NCBI RefSeq assembly: GCF_009720385.1
Contig: NZ_ML769307.1
Span: forward strand, 115,510-179,509
Length of the DNA: 64,000 bases
Source: Catellatospora vulcania
Lineage (GTDB): Bacteria; Actinomycetota; Actinomycetes; Mycobacteriales; Micromonosporaceae
Direction: 5' to 3'
This document shows, piece by piece, positions 55,938 to 64,000 of the stretch (position 1 is its first letter; each line of letters opens with the position of its first letter). The position numbers and the translations under genes are program-made. A model generated the notes under the pieces. That model saw only the letters and a program-made list of their open reading frames with translations, did no database searches and was not told the DNA's origin.

Positions 55938-56279
55938 TCACCTGCTCGAACAGCGGCGGGCGATCAACACAAGTTGATGTGAGATGCGAAGCCCTCTGAG
56001 CGCCTTTCATCGCGGTTTTAATGTGGGTACGCAGGGTACGTCGAGGCAAGGACGGGCGAAGCAGCCGGTCCGGCTACCCCAGTCCCCGGTGGCACGCAGT
56101 GCTTGCGAGAGGAAGCCATGCCCGCCACCGGACGCCCCATCGTGCGCCGCTTGTCGCAGTGCCGACACGGAGCCCTCGTGACGGCCGGCCCGGGCCGGTT
56201 CAGGCAGGTGGAAACGCTCGTCGCAGGCGAACCCCGCGTCGGCGACCGCAGCGCTGACGCGGCCGACGGGCTGCGACAC

Positions 56280-56570
56280 CGGTGCGGTGCCGCCTCTCGT
56301 GTGCCGTCCGCATGCGGGGTTGGTCTGACCGACGTCGCGGCAGACGGCGTACGGACGGTGTTCGCGTTCCCATCGTGGATCGGCGCCGCCCGCCCGGGCC
56401 TGCTCGCCGTGTTCCGCCCCGCCGTCGGCAAGCTCACCCCCGACGAGGTCACCCGCGCACTCACCACCGCCCAGGTGACCGTCACGACAGTGCCCGACCG
56501 GCAACACGGCCGCCGACCGCGCCACCACCTGGCTGGACAACCCGCTGGTCTCACGCTCAACGCCTATAGA
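56280..56570 (+). pseudogene. Fragment of a GAF-domain protein
   Basis: The frame encodes GVGLTDVAADGVRTVFAFPS and GLLAVFRPAVGKLTPDEVTR, which look like the N-terminal GAF part of an ANTAR-type regulator. The flanks are not domain-like. It stays in frame with the next gene, but the ribosome site at 56570-56580 argues that the next gene starts on its own. The part 55940-56280 holds nothing I recognise. Confidence 0.5.
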
Positions 56571-56585
56571 GGGACGAAGGCTGCC

Positions 56586-57320
56586 ATGACCACTACCACC
56601 GTCTCCCCCCAGCGGCTCGCACGGGTGTTCGTCGAGGTCGCCGACACCCTTGTCGCCGACTTCGATCTCATCGAATTCCTGCAACTGCTCGCCAGCCGCA
56701 CCGCCGACCTCCTCGACGCCTCGCCAGTCGGCTTGCTCCTGGCCGACCCGACCGGGCGGCTGGAATTCATGGCCGCCTCCGACGAGACCGTCAAACACCT
56801 CGAACTGTTCCAGGTCCAAAACCAGGAAGGCCCGTGCCTGGACGCGTTCCGCACCGGCGCCGCCGTCGTCAATGCCGACCTGCAGGACGCCGCCGATCGC
56901 TGGCCGCTGTTCGCTCCCCGCGCCGTCGCCGCCGGCCTGCTGTCGGTGCACGCCTTCCCGCTGCGGTTGCGCAGCGACTGCATCGGCGTGATGAACGTTT
57001 TCAGCAGCCACGTGGGTGGACACCTCCCCGACACCGACGTCCATATCGTCCAAGCCCTCGCCGACGTCGCCTCCATCGCTCTGCTCCAGGAACGCGCCAT
57101 CAAACGCGGCGAACGGCTCACCGAACAACTCCGAGGCACCCTCAACAGCCGGATTGCCATCGAACAGGCCAAAGGCGCTCTCGCCCACATCCACGGCATC
57201 ACCGTCGACGAAGCGTTCATCCGCATCCGCGCACATGCCCGCCGCACCAACCAGCGACTCGGCGATGTCGCCCAAGCCGTCCTCGCCGACCCCCGTGCAG
57301 TGGTCGAGTTGTTCATATGA
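56586..57320 (+). CDS. GAF-ANTAR RNA-binding antiterminator-type regulator
   Basis: The 244-residue protein has a GAF sensor domain (about 20-165; NQEGPCLDAFRTGAAVVNAD) and a C-terminal ANTAR domain (LRGTLNSRIAIEQAKGALAH, IRIRAHARRTNQRL, then AQAVL). ANTAR domains bind paired RNA hairpins near terminators; GAF-ANTAR proteins are abundant in actinobacteria and often respond to stress. GGGACGAAGG precedes the ATG. Confidence 0.9.
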   Translation: MTTTTVSPQRLARVFVEVADTLVADFDLIEFLQLLASRTADLLDASPVGLLLADPTGRLEFMAASDETVKHLELFQVQNQEGPCLDAFRTGAAVVNADLQDAADRWPLFAPRAVAAGLLSVHAFPLRLRSDCIGVMNVFSSHVGGHLPDTDVHIVQALADVASIALLQERAIKRGERLTEQLRGTLNSRIAIEQAKGALAHIHGITVDEAFIRIRAHARRTNQRLGDVAQAVLADPRAVVELFI

Positions 57321-57462
57321 GCCGGCCATCTGCAGGCCGGGAACCAGCCGAGCCGGCGGTGGGCGGCGGACAGGCCGCGCGACTGGGCAACGCGCGCCGA
57401 CCGGCGGCACCTGCCAGCAGTTCGTCTTGGTTCAGGGCGAACCGTTCCGTGGCCAGGACGGT

Positions 57463-58281
57463 ATGACCAGCATCGCCTCTTCCGACGGCCGGGGGCCTGC
57501 CCAGGCCGGTCACGGATCCGCCCGGTCAGAGCCCTACGCATCCGCGCAGCCGCACCGCACGCGTGGACCGCTCGCCGCCGGGGATGCGACCGGGACGACC
57601 GCCATCATCGCCGTCACGGTGAGACGGCCCGCCCTCGCCGACTTCGGCCATCCACGGCTACGCGGACAACTACACGCCTATGCCTCGATCGTCGCGGTGG
57701 TCTGCGGCATCGTCCTGGTCAGCGTGGCCGCCACCCGGCCCGGGGTCGCCCCTGTGACCAGCGCGGCCGTGTACAGCGTGACGGTGTGCGCGCTGTTCGC
57801 GGTCAGCGCCCTGTTCCACCGGACTGTGTGGAGCGTCCGCGGCTACCGGATCATGCGCCAGCTCGACCACGCGATGATCTTCGTGTTCATCGCCGGCACC
57901 TACACACCCATCTGCGCGCTGCTTCTCCACCCGGCAAAAGCCGCCATCATCCTGACCATCGTGTGGGCCGGCGCCGCCGTCGGAGTCGCGACCTCGGTCA
58001 TCTGGCCACGCGCACCACGCTGGGTCAGCGCGTCGCTCTATCTCGGCCTCGGCTGGATCGCCGTGATCGTCCTGCCGGACATCCTGCGCACCGGAGGGCT
58101 GATCGACCTGATCATGCTCGCTGCCGGTGGCCTCATCTACAGCGCGGGCGCGGTCCTGTACGCGCTACGCAAACCCAACCCATGGCCCCGGACCTTCGGC
58201 CACCACGAGTTCTTCCACGCCTGCACCCTGGTGGCAGCCGCCTGCCACCACATCATGATCTACCTCGCCCTGTTCGCCTGA
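57463..58281 (+). CDS. Hemolysin III/PAQR-family membrane protein
   Basis: The 272-residue protein has a polar N-terminal extension of about 55 residues, then seven membrane helices with the family signatures LRGQLHAYAS, SALFHRTVW, RQLDHAMIFVFIAGTYTP and the closing HEFFHACTLVAAACHH. Conserved Ser, His and Asp residues point to metal-dependent hydrolase activity as in PAQR and CREST proteins. A GTG at 57619 would give a product of more usual length (about 220), so the start is uncertain. Confidence 0.85.
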   Translation: MTSIASSDGRGPAQAGHGSARSEPYASAQPHRTRGPLAAGDATGTTAIIAVTVRRPALADFGHPRLRGQLHAYASIVAVVCGIVLVSVAATRPGVAPVTSAAVYSVTVCALFAVSALFHRTVWSVRGYRIMRQLDHAMIFVFIAGTYTPICALLLHPAKAAIILTIVWAGAAVGVATSVIWPRAPRWVSASLYLGLGWIAVIVLPDILRTGGLIDLIMLAAGGLIYSAGAVLYALRKPNPWPRTFGHHEFFHACTLVAAACHHIMIYLALFA

Positions 58282-58743
58282 GCACACCGTCAGCGGGCGC
58301 AGTCCCCACGGCGCCGGCCAGCGTTCGCTGGGGCCAGCGGCGGCTCGCGTTCGCGGCCGTCGCGCACGGAACCGGCTCACCACCTCCCAGATTTCAAGAG
58401 GTGTGTGAAGCCGTTTCCTGTCCTGGAGAAGATGATCACGCTGGCTCAAGTTTTCCAGGCGTTGGGGTGCGAATTGCGTGGATATGCACGTCCAGCGCAT
58501 CCAGCCAGTGAGCCGTTGTGGTGCCTGTGCATCGGCGCGGCGAACCAGCCGAATCGGCAATAGCGTCGTAGGGCTGCAGAGTGTCACTGCTTTGTGACAA
58601 GCCCAACTCACCCGAGCCCATCGTCCACTGTTTTCCCTGTTCACGGCCTTGCTGTCAGATCCACGCCGGTTTCTTGGCCGGCTCGGGGGGTACCCGTCGC
58701 GCTGTAGCCGCAACGTCAGCGGCAGCCTTGAAGGAGACGACCC
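58282..58743. other. Intergenic region without a recognised gene
   Basis: These 462 bp contain no reading frame resembling a known protein on either strand. The stretch 58430-58640 is less GC-rich than the surroundings and may hold the promoter of the DUF6458 gene. Confidence 0.45.
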
Positions 58744-58971
58744 ATGGGTATCGGCGCAAGCATCTTCATGATCGTGCTCGGTGCGATCCTCACGTTCGCA
58801 CTCGACTTCGACGTCGCGGGTATCGACATCGACGTGATCGGCTGGATCTTCATGATCGGCGGTGTGATCGGCCTGCTGTTCACCGCGCTCATCTGGGGTC
58901 CGCGCAACCGGGCCAGGATCGTCAGCGAGCCGGCCGAGTACCGCCGGGTCGACGAGCGCACCGAGATCTGA
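58744..58971 (+). CDS. DUF6458-type small membrane protein
   Basis: The 75-residue protein has two membrane helices (SIFMIVLGAILTFAL and IDVIGWIFMIGGVIGLLFT) separated by the acidic DFDVAGIDIDV, then a short basic tail. This is the usual pattern of DUF6458. Function is unknown. GAAGGAGA precedes the ATG. Confidence 0.85.
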   Translation: MGIGASIFMIVLGAILTFALDFDVAGIDIDVIGWIFMIGGVIGLLFTALIWGPRNRARIVSEPAEYRRVDERTEI

Positions 58972-58981
58972 CAGGCCGCAC

Positions 58982-59017
58982 GGTTCCCCGCCGGGCCGCT
59001 CATCCCGGCGGGGAACC
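58982..59017 (+). terminator. Hairpin terminator
   Basis: A perfect 14-bp stem (58982-58995 with 59004-59017) and an 8-nt loop lie between the DUF6458 and DUF2188-like genes. Confidence 0.75.
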
Positions 59018-59041
59018 CTCTGCGGCACAGGAGGTGTGATC

Positions 59042-59296
59042 GTGCGACGTTTCGAGGTGGTCGCCAACCACGACGTGTGGGACGTGCTCGACGGCGACAG
59101 GGTGGTCGGCATACATCAGCGCAAGCCTGACGCCGTATGGCAGGCAGCCGCCGCAGCTCTGGCAAACGCCCCCAGCCGCCTGGCCGTGATCGCCGCCGAC
59201 GGGCGCGTGGAGAACACGACCGACTTCAACCTCAACGGCACCGCTGTGCCTTCGGCCGACAGCGACGGCGTCACATCTGGGGGCACCGCCGCCTGA
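59042..59296 (+). CDS. DUF2188-like small protein
   Basis: The 84-residue protein begins FEVVANHDVWDVLDGDRVV and continues with a helix and LAVIAADGRVE, resembling the small DUF2188 fold in which a beta-hairpin is followed by Ala-rich helices. Function is unknown. The GTG at 59042 is 7 nt after AGGAGG; a GTG at 59036 is too close. Confidence 0.65.
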   Translation: MRRFEVVANHDVWDVLDGDRVVGIHQRKPDAVWQAAAAALANAPSRLAVIAADGRVENTTDFNLNGTAVPSADSDGVTSGGTAA

Positions 59297-59346
59297 TCGG
59301 TCACCGGACAACCCCGCGTCCACACCCCTTTCGGAGAGTCGCTGCC

Positions 59347-59679
59347 ATGGAAGTCAGCAAGCCTGTCGGACGAGCAAGAGTTCTGAGGCACATCGGCCGC
59401 GCCCGCCCCGCCGCACCCGACACGTTCGCCCCAACCGGCGCGGCCGTGCTCGACGACGCCACCCGGCGTATGCCCGGTCCGGCATCCGCAGTACCGGTGT
59501 TCGTAGACGACACCGGCCGCCGGCGAGGCCGTATCCGCATCCTGATCTTCGCTGCGGCAGCGCTGCTGGCTATGGCGGCTGCCGCGGTGTGGCTGAGCGT
59601 TTCGCTCGCGCCCGTGCGTCCAGACCCGGCCCCGAGCGACATCTGCCCGAGCGCGGCGGCAAAGGGATGTGTGCGATGA
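59347..59679 (+). CDS. Small single-helix membrane protein
   Basis: The 110-residue protein has a polar N-terminal 60 residues, one membrane helix (ILIFAAAALLAMAAAAVWLS) and a short outer tail with two Cys (DICPSAAAKGCVR). I do not recognise a family. Its stop overlaps the start of the deacetylase/glycosyltransferase gene (ATGA), so it is probably a partner or accessory subunit. Confidence 0.6.
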   Translation: MEVSKPVGRARVLRHIGRARPAAPDTFAPTGAAVLDDATRRMPGPASAVPVFVDDTGRRRGRIRILIFAAAALLAMAAAAVWLSVSLAPVRPDPAPSDICPSAAAKGCVR

Positions 59680-61841
59680 CCGTCGACACCGCCGCCGGCG
59701 GTCAGCATGTGCATGACCAACTCGCGGTGACCAGCCGCCTGAGTGGCCGCCGACCGGTGGGAAGATGGCTACGCAGGCTGACCGCGCTGACCCTGGCCGC
59801 GGTGTTCGTTACGCTGCTGCTGGTCCAGGCCTACACCAATGCCTCGTTCGCGCCCGACAGCACAGCGCCATCAGGCCGTGCCGACACAGCCGTGCCGGTC
59901 CAGGTACGCGACGGCGGTCCGGCCATCACCATCGGCGCGCAACGGCCACGTACAGCCCAACCCGCCCGTGACCGCATCGCGTTGACATTCGACGACGGCC
60001 CCGACCCCACCTGGACGCCCAGGATCCTGGACCTGCTGGCCCGCCACCGCGTGCAGGCCACGTTCTTCGTCGTCGGATCGCAGGCCGCTCGTCATCCCGA
60101 CCTGGTCCGGCGGATCGTGGCCGAGGGCCACGAGATCGGCGTGCACACATTCACCCACCCCGACCTGACCGCGATCGGGTCATGGCGTCGCGACCTGGAG
60201 TACTCGCTGACCCAGCTCGCGATCGCCCACGCGACCGGGGTGAAGACGACATTGTTCCGGCCGCCGTACTCGTCCTCACCGGACGCGGTGCACGACGCCG
60301 ACTGGCGGGTCCTGCAGGACGCCGGCCGGCAGGGCTACCTGACGGTGCTGGAGAACGCCGACAGCCGCGACTGGGCCAGGCCCGGCGAGGCGGTGATCGC
60401 CGCCAACTCCACCCCGCGTAGCGGCGGCGCGATCGTGCTGCTGCACGACGCCGGCGGCGACCGCGCCCAGACACTTTCGGCGCTGCAGCGCTACATCCCC
60501 GCAATGCGTGAGCGCGGCTACCGGTTCACCACCGTGTCCCAGTCGCTGGCCACCCCTCCCGCCGCTGCGGCCCATCAGCGGGCCGGGGTCGCCGACCGGT
60601 GGCGTGGCCACGTCCTGGTCTGGACCATCGCCGCATCCGACGCGATGATGAGCGGCCTGTGGTGGATCCTCATCGTCATCGGGGTGCTGACCCTGGCCCG
60701 TACGCTGTTGATGTTCGCCGTTGCCGCCCGGGCCGGCCGCAGGCCGTCGTGGAAGCCAGGCCCGCCGGTCACCGACCCGGTGTCGATCATCGTGCCGGCC
60801 TACAACGAGTGCGACACCATCGCCGCGACCATAGCCACCCTGGCCAAGTCCGCCTATCCGCAGCTGGAGATCATCGTCGTTGACGACGGGTCCACCGATG
60901 CCACGGCAGCGGTGGTGCAGGCCATGGAGATGGACAACGTCCGGCTCGTGCGGGTGCCCAACGCGGGCAAGGCCCTGGCACTCAACACGGGTCTGGCGAT
61001 GGCGCGCTACGACCTGATCGTCATGGTCGACGCCGACACCATCGTCGAACCCGACGCGATAGCACGGGTGGTCGAGCCGTTCGCCGATCCCGCTGTGGGC
61101 GCTGTCGCGGGCAACGTCAAGGTAGGCAATCGCCGCCGGCTGCTCCCGCGTTGGCAGCACATCGAGTACGTCATCGGGTTCAACCTCGACCGGCGGCTCT
61201 ACGACGCCCTGGGCTGCATCCCCACCATCCCCGGAGCGCTGGGCGCGTTCCGGCGTTCCGCGCTGGCCGACGCCGGTGGGCTGTCGGTCGACACGCTGGC
61301 TGAGGACACCGATCTGACCATGGCGATCCTGCGCCAGGGCTGGCGGGTGGTGTACCAGCGCCACGCCCGCTGCCATACCGAAGCACCCACCACACTGCGG
61401 CAGCTGTTGATGCAGCGCTACCGGTGGAGCTACGGCACCATGCAGTCGATGTGGAAGCACCGCCGCAGCCTTGCCGAGCGCGGCGCGTCCGGCCGGTTCG
61501 GCCGCCGCGGCCTGCCCCTGATCGCCGCGTTCAGCGTCGTCCTGCCGCTGTTCGGGCCGATCCTGGACCTGCTGACCGTCTACGGCTGGTTCTTCCTCGA
61601 CCGCACCAGCACCGTCATCGGCTGGCTCGCGATCCTCGCCGTCCAGATCGCTACCGCGATCCTGGCGTTCCGCCTCGACAAGGAGCCGCTGCGGCCCCTG
61701 TGGGCATTACCTCTGCAGCAACTGGTCTACCGGCAGCTGATGTACGCGGTCCTGCTGCGCTCGGCCACCACCGCAATCGCCGGACGGCGCCTGCGCTGGC
61801 AGAAGCTGCACCGCACCGCAGAAGTCGCCGCCCGCGCTTGA
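59676..61841 (+). CDS. Polysaccharide deacetylase / family-2 glycosyltransferase fusion
   Basis: The 721-residue membrane protein joins two enzymes. After one helix (about 35-55) comes a NodB deacetylase domain (ALTFDDGPDPTW near 104, HTFTHPD, FRPPYS). After another helix (about 330-350) follows a processive GT2 domain with VVDDGST near 404, DAD, EDTDLT and QRYRW near 580, then two to three more helices. It should build a beta-linked N-acetylglucosamine polymer and deacetylate it outside, as in PNAG or chitosan-like exopolysaccharides; similar fusions are known from Gram-positive bacteria. The start overlaps the preceding gene by 4 bp. Confidence 0.9.
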   Translation: MTVDTAAGGQHVHDQLAVTSRLSGRRPVGRWLRRLTALTLAAVFVTLLLVQAYTNASFAPDSTAPSGRADTAVPVQVRDGGPAITIGAQRPRTAQPARDRIALTFDDGPDPTWTPRILDLLARHRVQATFFVVGSQAARHPDLVRRIVAEGHEIGVHTFTHPDLTAIGSWRRDLEYSLTQLAIAHATGVKTTLFRPPYSSSPDAVHDADWRVLQDAGRQGYLTVLENADSRDWARPGEAVIAANSTPRSGGAIVLLHDAGGDRAQTLSALQRYIPAMRERGYRFTTVSQSLATPPAAAAHQRAGVADRWRGHVLVWTIAASDAMMSGLWWILIVIGVLTLARTLLMFAVAARAGRRPSWKPGPPVTDPVSIIVPAYNECDTIAATIATLAKSAYPQLEIIVVDDGSTDATAAVVQAMEMDNVRLVRVPNAGKALALNTGLAMARYDLIVMVDADTIVEPDAIARVVEPFADPAVGAVAGNVKVGNRRRLLPRWQHIEYVIGFNLDRRLYDALGCIPTIPGALGAFRRSALADAGGLSVDTLAEDTDLTMAILRQGWRVVYQRHARCHTEAPTTLRQLLMQRYRWSYGTMQSMWKHRRSLAERGASGRFGRRGLPLIAAFSVVLPLFGPILDLLTVYGWFFLDRTSTVIGWLAILAVQIATAILAFRLDKEPLRPLWALPLQQLVYRQLMYAVLLRSATTAIAGRRLRWQKLHRTAEVAARA

Positions 61842-61868
61842 TCCCGGCCCAACCAGGAGGAGAACGTC

Positions 61869-61985
61869 ATGAGCAGCCCGGCTGCGACACCGTGGCAGGC
61901 GGGCACTCTGCTCGACGAGCGCTATCGCCTGACAGAACCAGCCGGGCGCGGCGGCAGCGCCACCGTCTGGCACGCACGCGACGAA
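61869..61985 (+). pseudogene. N-terminal fragment of a Ser/Thr protein kinase
   Basis: After AGGAGGAGA and an ATG the frame reads LDERYRLTEPAGRGGSATVW and HARDER, the glycine-loop start of a PknB-like kinase. It then breaks off into antisense sequence of another gene near 61,985. Only about 39 kinase residues remain. Confidence 0.78.
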
Positions 61986-62350
61986 CGGGGGTTGCTCAGC
62001 CACAGCCAGATCAGGAACACCACCACGCCGCCGAGGACACCGTAGGTGGCCGTGTAGGAACCGAAGTTGGCAGCGTAGAAACCAAACGCCACGGACACGA
62101 TGATCCACAAGACGACGGCGAGCAGGCCGCCGGGACTGACCCAGCGGAAGCCGCCCTGTCGGGCGTTGGGAGACGCCCAGTACAGGACTGCGAACAGCAG
62201 AGCGATCAGTACGACCAGCACCGGCCACTTGGCGATACTCCACACGCCGACCGCTTGATCGGGGACGCCGAGGGCGTTGCCTAGGGCTTCGGCGAGTCTG
62301 CCGCTGAGCACTACGATCAGCGTGCTGGCCACCAAAAGCATTCCGGTGAG
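61985..62350 (-). pseudogene. C-terminal part of a YihY/BrkB-family membrane protein, truncated at both ends
   Basis: The minus strand encodes about 120 residues with GVWSIAKWPVLVVLIALLF, YWASPNARQGGFRWVSPGG, FGFYAANFGSYTATYGVLGG and FLIWLWLSN, typical of the last helices of this family. The first half of the protein is missing and the end is cut at the kinase-fragment junction. The first bases upstream (MLTGM) could mimic a start but no ribosome site is present. 62351-62624 holds nothing recognisable. Confidence 0.78.
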
Positions 62351-62624
62351 CATCCGGCGGCGGGGCGCCACTCGTGTCCGGGGTCTTGTTGTCGGCCATG
62401 GCTGCTGCGTACCGCTGTCAAATCCAGCGCAAACCCGCTCACGCGCGAGGTCGCGGCGTGTGCCGCAGGCGGGGTAGACCGGTGAGGCGGTTCGCGGACA
62501 GCTCAGTCGCACCACGGCCCAGCGGTGGTGCGACTGTTCATCGTCGCGCCGGGACGCACGTGGCACCGCGCGGGCTACCCACCGCCGGCTGCGGCACCAT
62601 GGTTCACCTCCACGGCGCTGTTAC

Positions 62625-63095
62625 TCACGCACGCTTTTCCGGGATGTCGACTTCTCCACGCCACTCGCCGGTTTCGGTGCCGCGCTCTTCGATGAACTCC
62701 TTGAACCGCTGCGCATCGGCCTTGACCTGGCGACTGTCTGCGCCGATCGCGCTGCCGACGTTCTCCACGAACCCTTCCGGTTCCCAGTCCAGCTGCACCG
62801 TTACCCGTGTGTCGGATTCGCCGAGGCGGTGGAAAGTGACCACACCGGCGTGTTCGGTCTCACCGCTCGTGCTCTTCCAGGCGATCCGCTCATCCGGGTG
62901 CTGCTCGGTGATCTCCGTGTCGAACTCCCGCTTGGCCCCGGCCACGTCGACGACCCAATGACTGTGAATGTCATCGATCTGGCGGACCGATTCCACGCCC
63001 TTCATGAAGTGCGGGAAAGACTCGAACTGGGTCCACTGGTTGTATGCCGTGCGAACCGGTACGTGGACATCTACTGACTCAGTCACCGTGCTCAT
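62625..63095 (-). CDS. SRPBCC-family (cyclase/dehydrase-like) protein
   Basis: The 156-residue protein has the START-like pattern of this group: VTESVDVHVPVRTAYNQWTQ (in part) then FESFPHFMKGVESVRQID and ITEQHPDERIAWKS, with a C-terminal helix FKEFIEERG. Such proteins probably bind hydrophobic ligands and are common among stress-induced actinobacterial proteins. GAGGAGGAG precedes the ATG at ideal spacing. Confidence 0.88.
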   Translation of the reverse strand: MSTVTESVDVHVPVRTAYNQWTQFESFPHFMKGVESVRQIDDIHSHWVVDVAGAKREFDTEITEQHPDERIAWKSTSGETEHAGVVTFHRLGESDTRVTVQLDWEPEGFVENVGSAIGADSRQVKADAQRFKEFIEERGTETGEWRGEVDIPEKRA

Positions 63096-63147
63096 CGAAC
63101 TCCTCCTCGAAAACTTCGATCAAGATCGCGACATGGGCCGTCTTGGC

Positions 63148-63265
63148 TTACCCGATTCGTCCAGGTTCAAACCAGCGGGCCTGGGCTGACCAGCGGTAGG
63201 CGAGCTCGGACAACGGGAACCGGTCGCGCATCCAGGTGCTCAGCTCAGCGAACCGTTGCTCGACA
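63148..63265 (-). pseudogene. Fragment resembling an FAD-dependent oxidoreductase
   Basis: The minus strand encodes RFAELSTWMRDRFPLSELAY and RWSAQ, similar to the segment before the C-terminal FAD-contact region of DAO-type oxidoreductases, then runs out of the family. Only about 35 residues are informative. Confidence 0.45.
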
Positions 63266-63300
63266 CGACCCTCGCCGGGCTCATAGACCTCGGTCGGCGG

Positions 63301-63530
63301 AGTCGAAGAAGCCCGACGAGATAGACCGGCCCGAGGACTATCCAGAAAACGCCGGACCGGACGCACCGTCACCCTCGCGACGCAACGGCCTGGTGCAGCT
63401 GCTATACCGCAACAGCCTGGCCGTCGTGCTGCTCGGATTCTTCCTGCTGTCGTTCGTCAGCCATGTGCTCGGCGGGACGGCGGACTACAACGAGCAGCAA
63501 GCCCTGAGCGGACAGCCGTCGCTCAGCGCC
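63301..63530 (+). pseudogene. Internal fragment of a DUF6766-type membrane protein
   Basis: The plus strand reads SKKPDEIDRPEDYPENAGPD, then LVQLLYRNSLAVVLLGFFLL, SFVSHVLGGTADYNEQQAL and SGQPSLS. This is the middle of a two-part DUF6766 protein: the end of the first half and the first helix of the second. Both flanks are lost. 63531-63811 shows nothing else I recognise. Confidence 0.65.
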
Positions 63531-63811
63531 GGTAAGGGGCGAGAGGTCGTGGGTTTGGCCCTTCGCGTCGTTGAACGGTCAACCGGAAACCTCGTTGCCA
63601 CAACGCGCCCTGGCAGCAAGCGTCAACTGCTCCTGTCGTATGAGGCACCACACCCCGCCTTAGCCGGCCCAAGCGTCGTGCAGATCGCGGGCGTTTGCGC
63701 TCGACCGTTTAGGGAATTTTGACACCAGTCAGCGCCGCGCCGGGCCACGATGGTCTGGGCAGTCCGCGCAGCGCGGCACGACATGTCGGTGTTCGAAGAG
63801 GAGACGGAACT

Positions 63812-64000
63812 GTGTCCGAGCCACAGCAGCAGCCGCCAGGGACCCTGGCGGCCATGCGCCGCAAACCCGACCACGGCGAGGACTCATACCGCGGTTCAGG
63901 CCGGCTGGCTGGCAAGAAGGCCGTGATCACCGGCGGTGACAGCGGCATCGGCCGCGCGGTGGCCATCGCGTTCGCCCGCGAGGGCGCCGACGTGCTCATC
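63812..64000 (+). CDS. SDR-family oxidoreductase (partial, runs off the window)
   Basis: The 63 visible residues start at GTG (GAGGAG about 10 nt upstream) and include the polar tail typical of YhdF/GS39-type stress dehydrogenases ([20 protein letters not shown]). The Rossmann motif [20 protein letters not shown] follows. The rest lies beyond the end of the window. The substrate is unknown. Confidence 0.85.
   Translation, partial: MSEPQQQPPGTLAAMRRKPDHGEDSYRGSGRLAGKKAVITGGDSGIGRAVAIAFAREGADVLI

Noticed and set aside
56103-57320. One 405-residue two-GAF ANTAR protein
   Set aside because: The frame is open, but the upstream part is only a partial GAF domain, and a good ribosome site supports the start at 56586.

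Overview
The window is 64 kb of a very GC-rich chromosome with GTG and TTG starts, many 4-bp start/stop overlaps, secreted glycoside hydrolases, SARP, ANTAR and MauE proteins, DUF6882, DUF6458 and SPW proteins. This points to a filamentous actinomycete, most plausibly a member of the Micromonosporaceae; no 16S gene is present to prove it. I see no tRNA, rRNA, CRISPR array, origin or intact mobile element.

Layout. 1-2,000: two convergent lectin-bearing secreted proteins (a GH5-type glycosidase and the end of another). 2,195-3,632: CutC and a HAD phosphatase of lower GC. 3,892-11,708: a candidate ribosomal-peptide system made of a SARP regulator, a 72-residue precursor with eight Cys in a CxC pattern, an S26 peptidase, an ABC exporter, a TlpA-like thioredoxin and a MauE-like membrane protein. 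11,845-21,184: assorted genes (cupin, calerythrin-like EF-hand protein, small membrane proteins, a secreted serine protease, an ankyrin lipoprotein, a CoaD paralogue). 21,304-27,418: a seven-gene, fully overlapping operon that looks like a small biosynthetic cluster: KAS III-like enzyme, AurF-like diiron oxygenase, carrier protein, amino acid:carrier protein ligase, reductase, BtaA-like aminocarboxypropyl transferase and GNAT. 27,532-32,207: a cutinase and a GH25/CHAP-like lysin that share 23 copies of one wall-binding repeat, then a Tat-exported protein.

32,483-41,554: a two-component system, a CBM2 protein, Kup, an M4 protease, an AI-2E family permease and an ICMT-like protein. 42,333-44,531: one uninterrupted frame joining a MerR regulator, a PrxQ-type peroxiredoxin and an enolase. 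44,678-48,299: a GH20 hexosaminidase with duplicated CBM6 modules and a divergent map/XRE pair. 48,449-50,449: transposase remnants around a nucleotidyltransferase gene.

50,504-64,000: a stress and redox region (YbdK-type ligase, CDGSH protein, haem-oxygenase-like diiron enzyme, SPW protein, carbonic anhydrase, GAF-ANTAR regulator, hemolysin III-like protein, deacetylase/GT2 fusion, SRPBCC protein, SDR). It is littered with truncated genes, so it appears to have been repeatedly rearranged.

The two parts most likely to hold undescribed biology are the SARP/MauE/CxC-peptide system, whose two promoters share an 11-bp-phased direct repeat, and the aminoacyl carrier-protein operon. The MerR-Prx-enolase frame is the strangest single gene.
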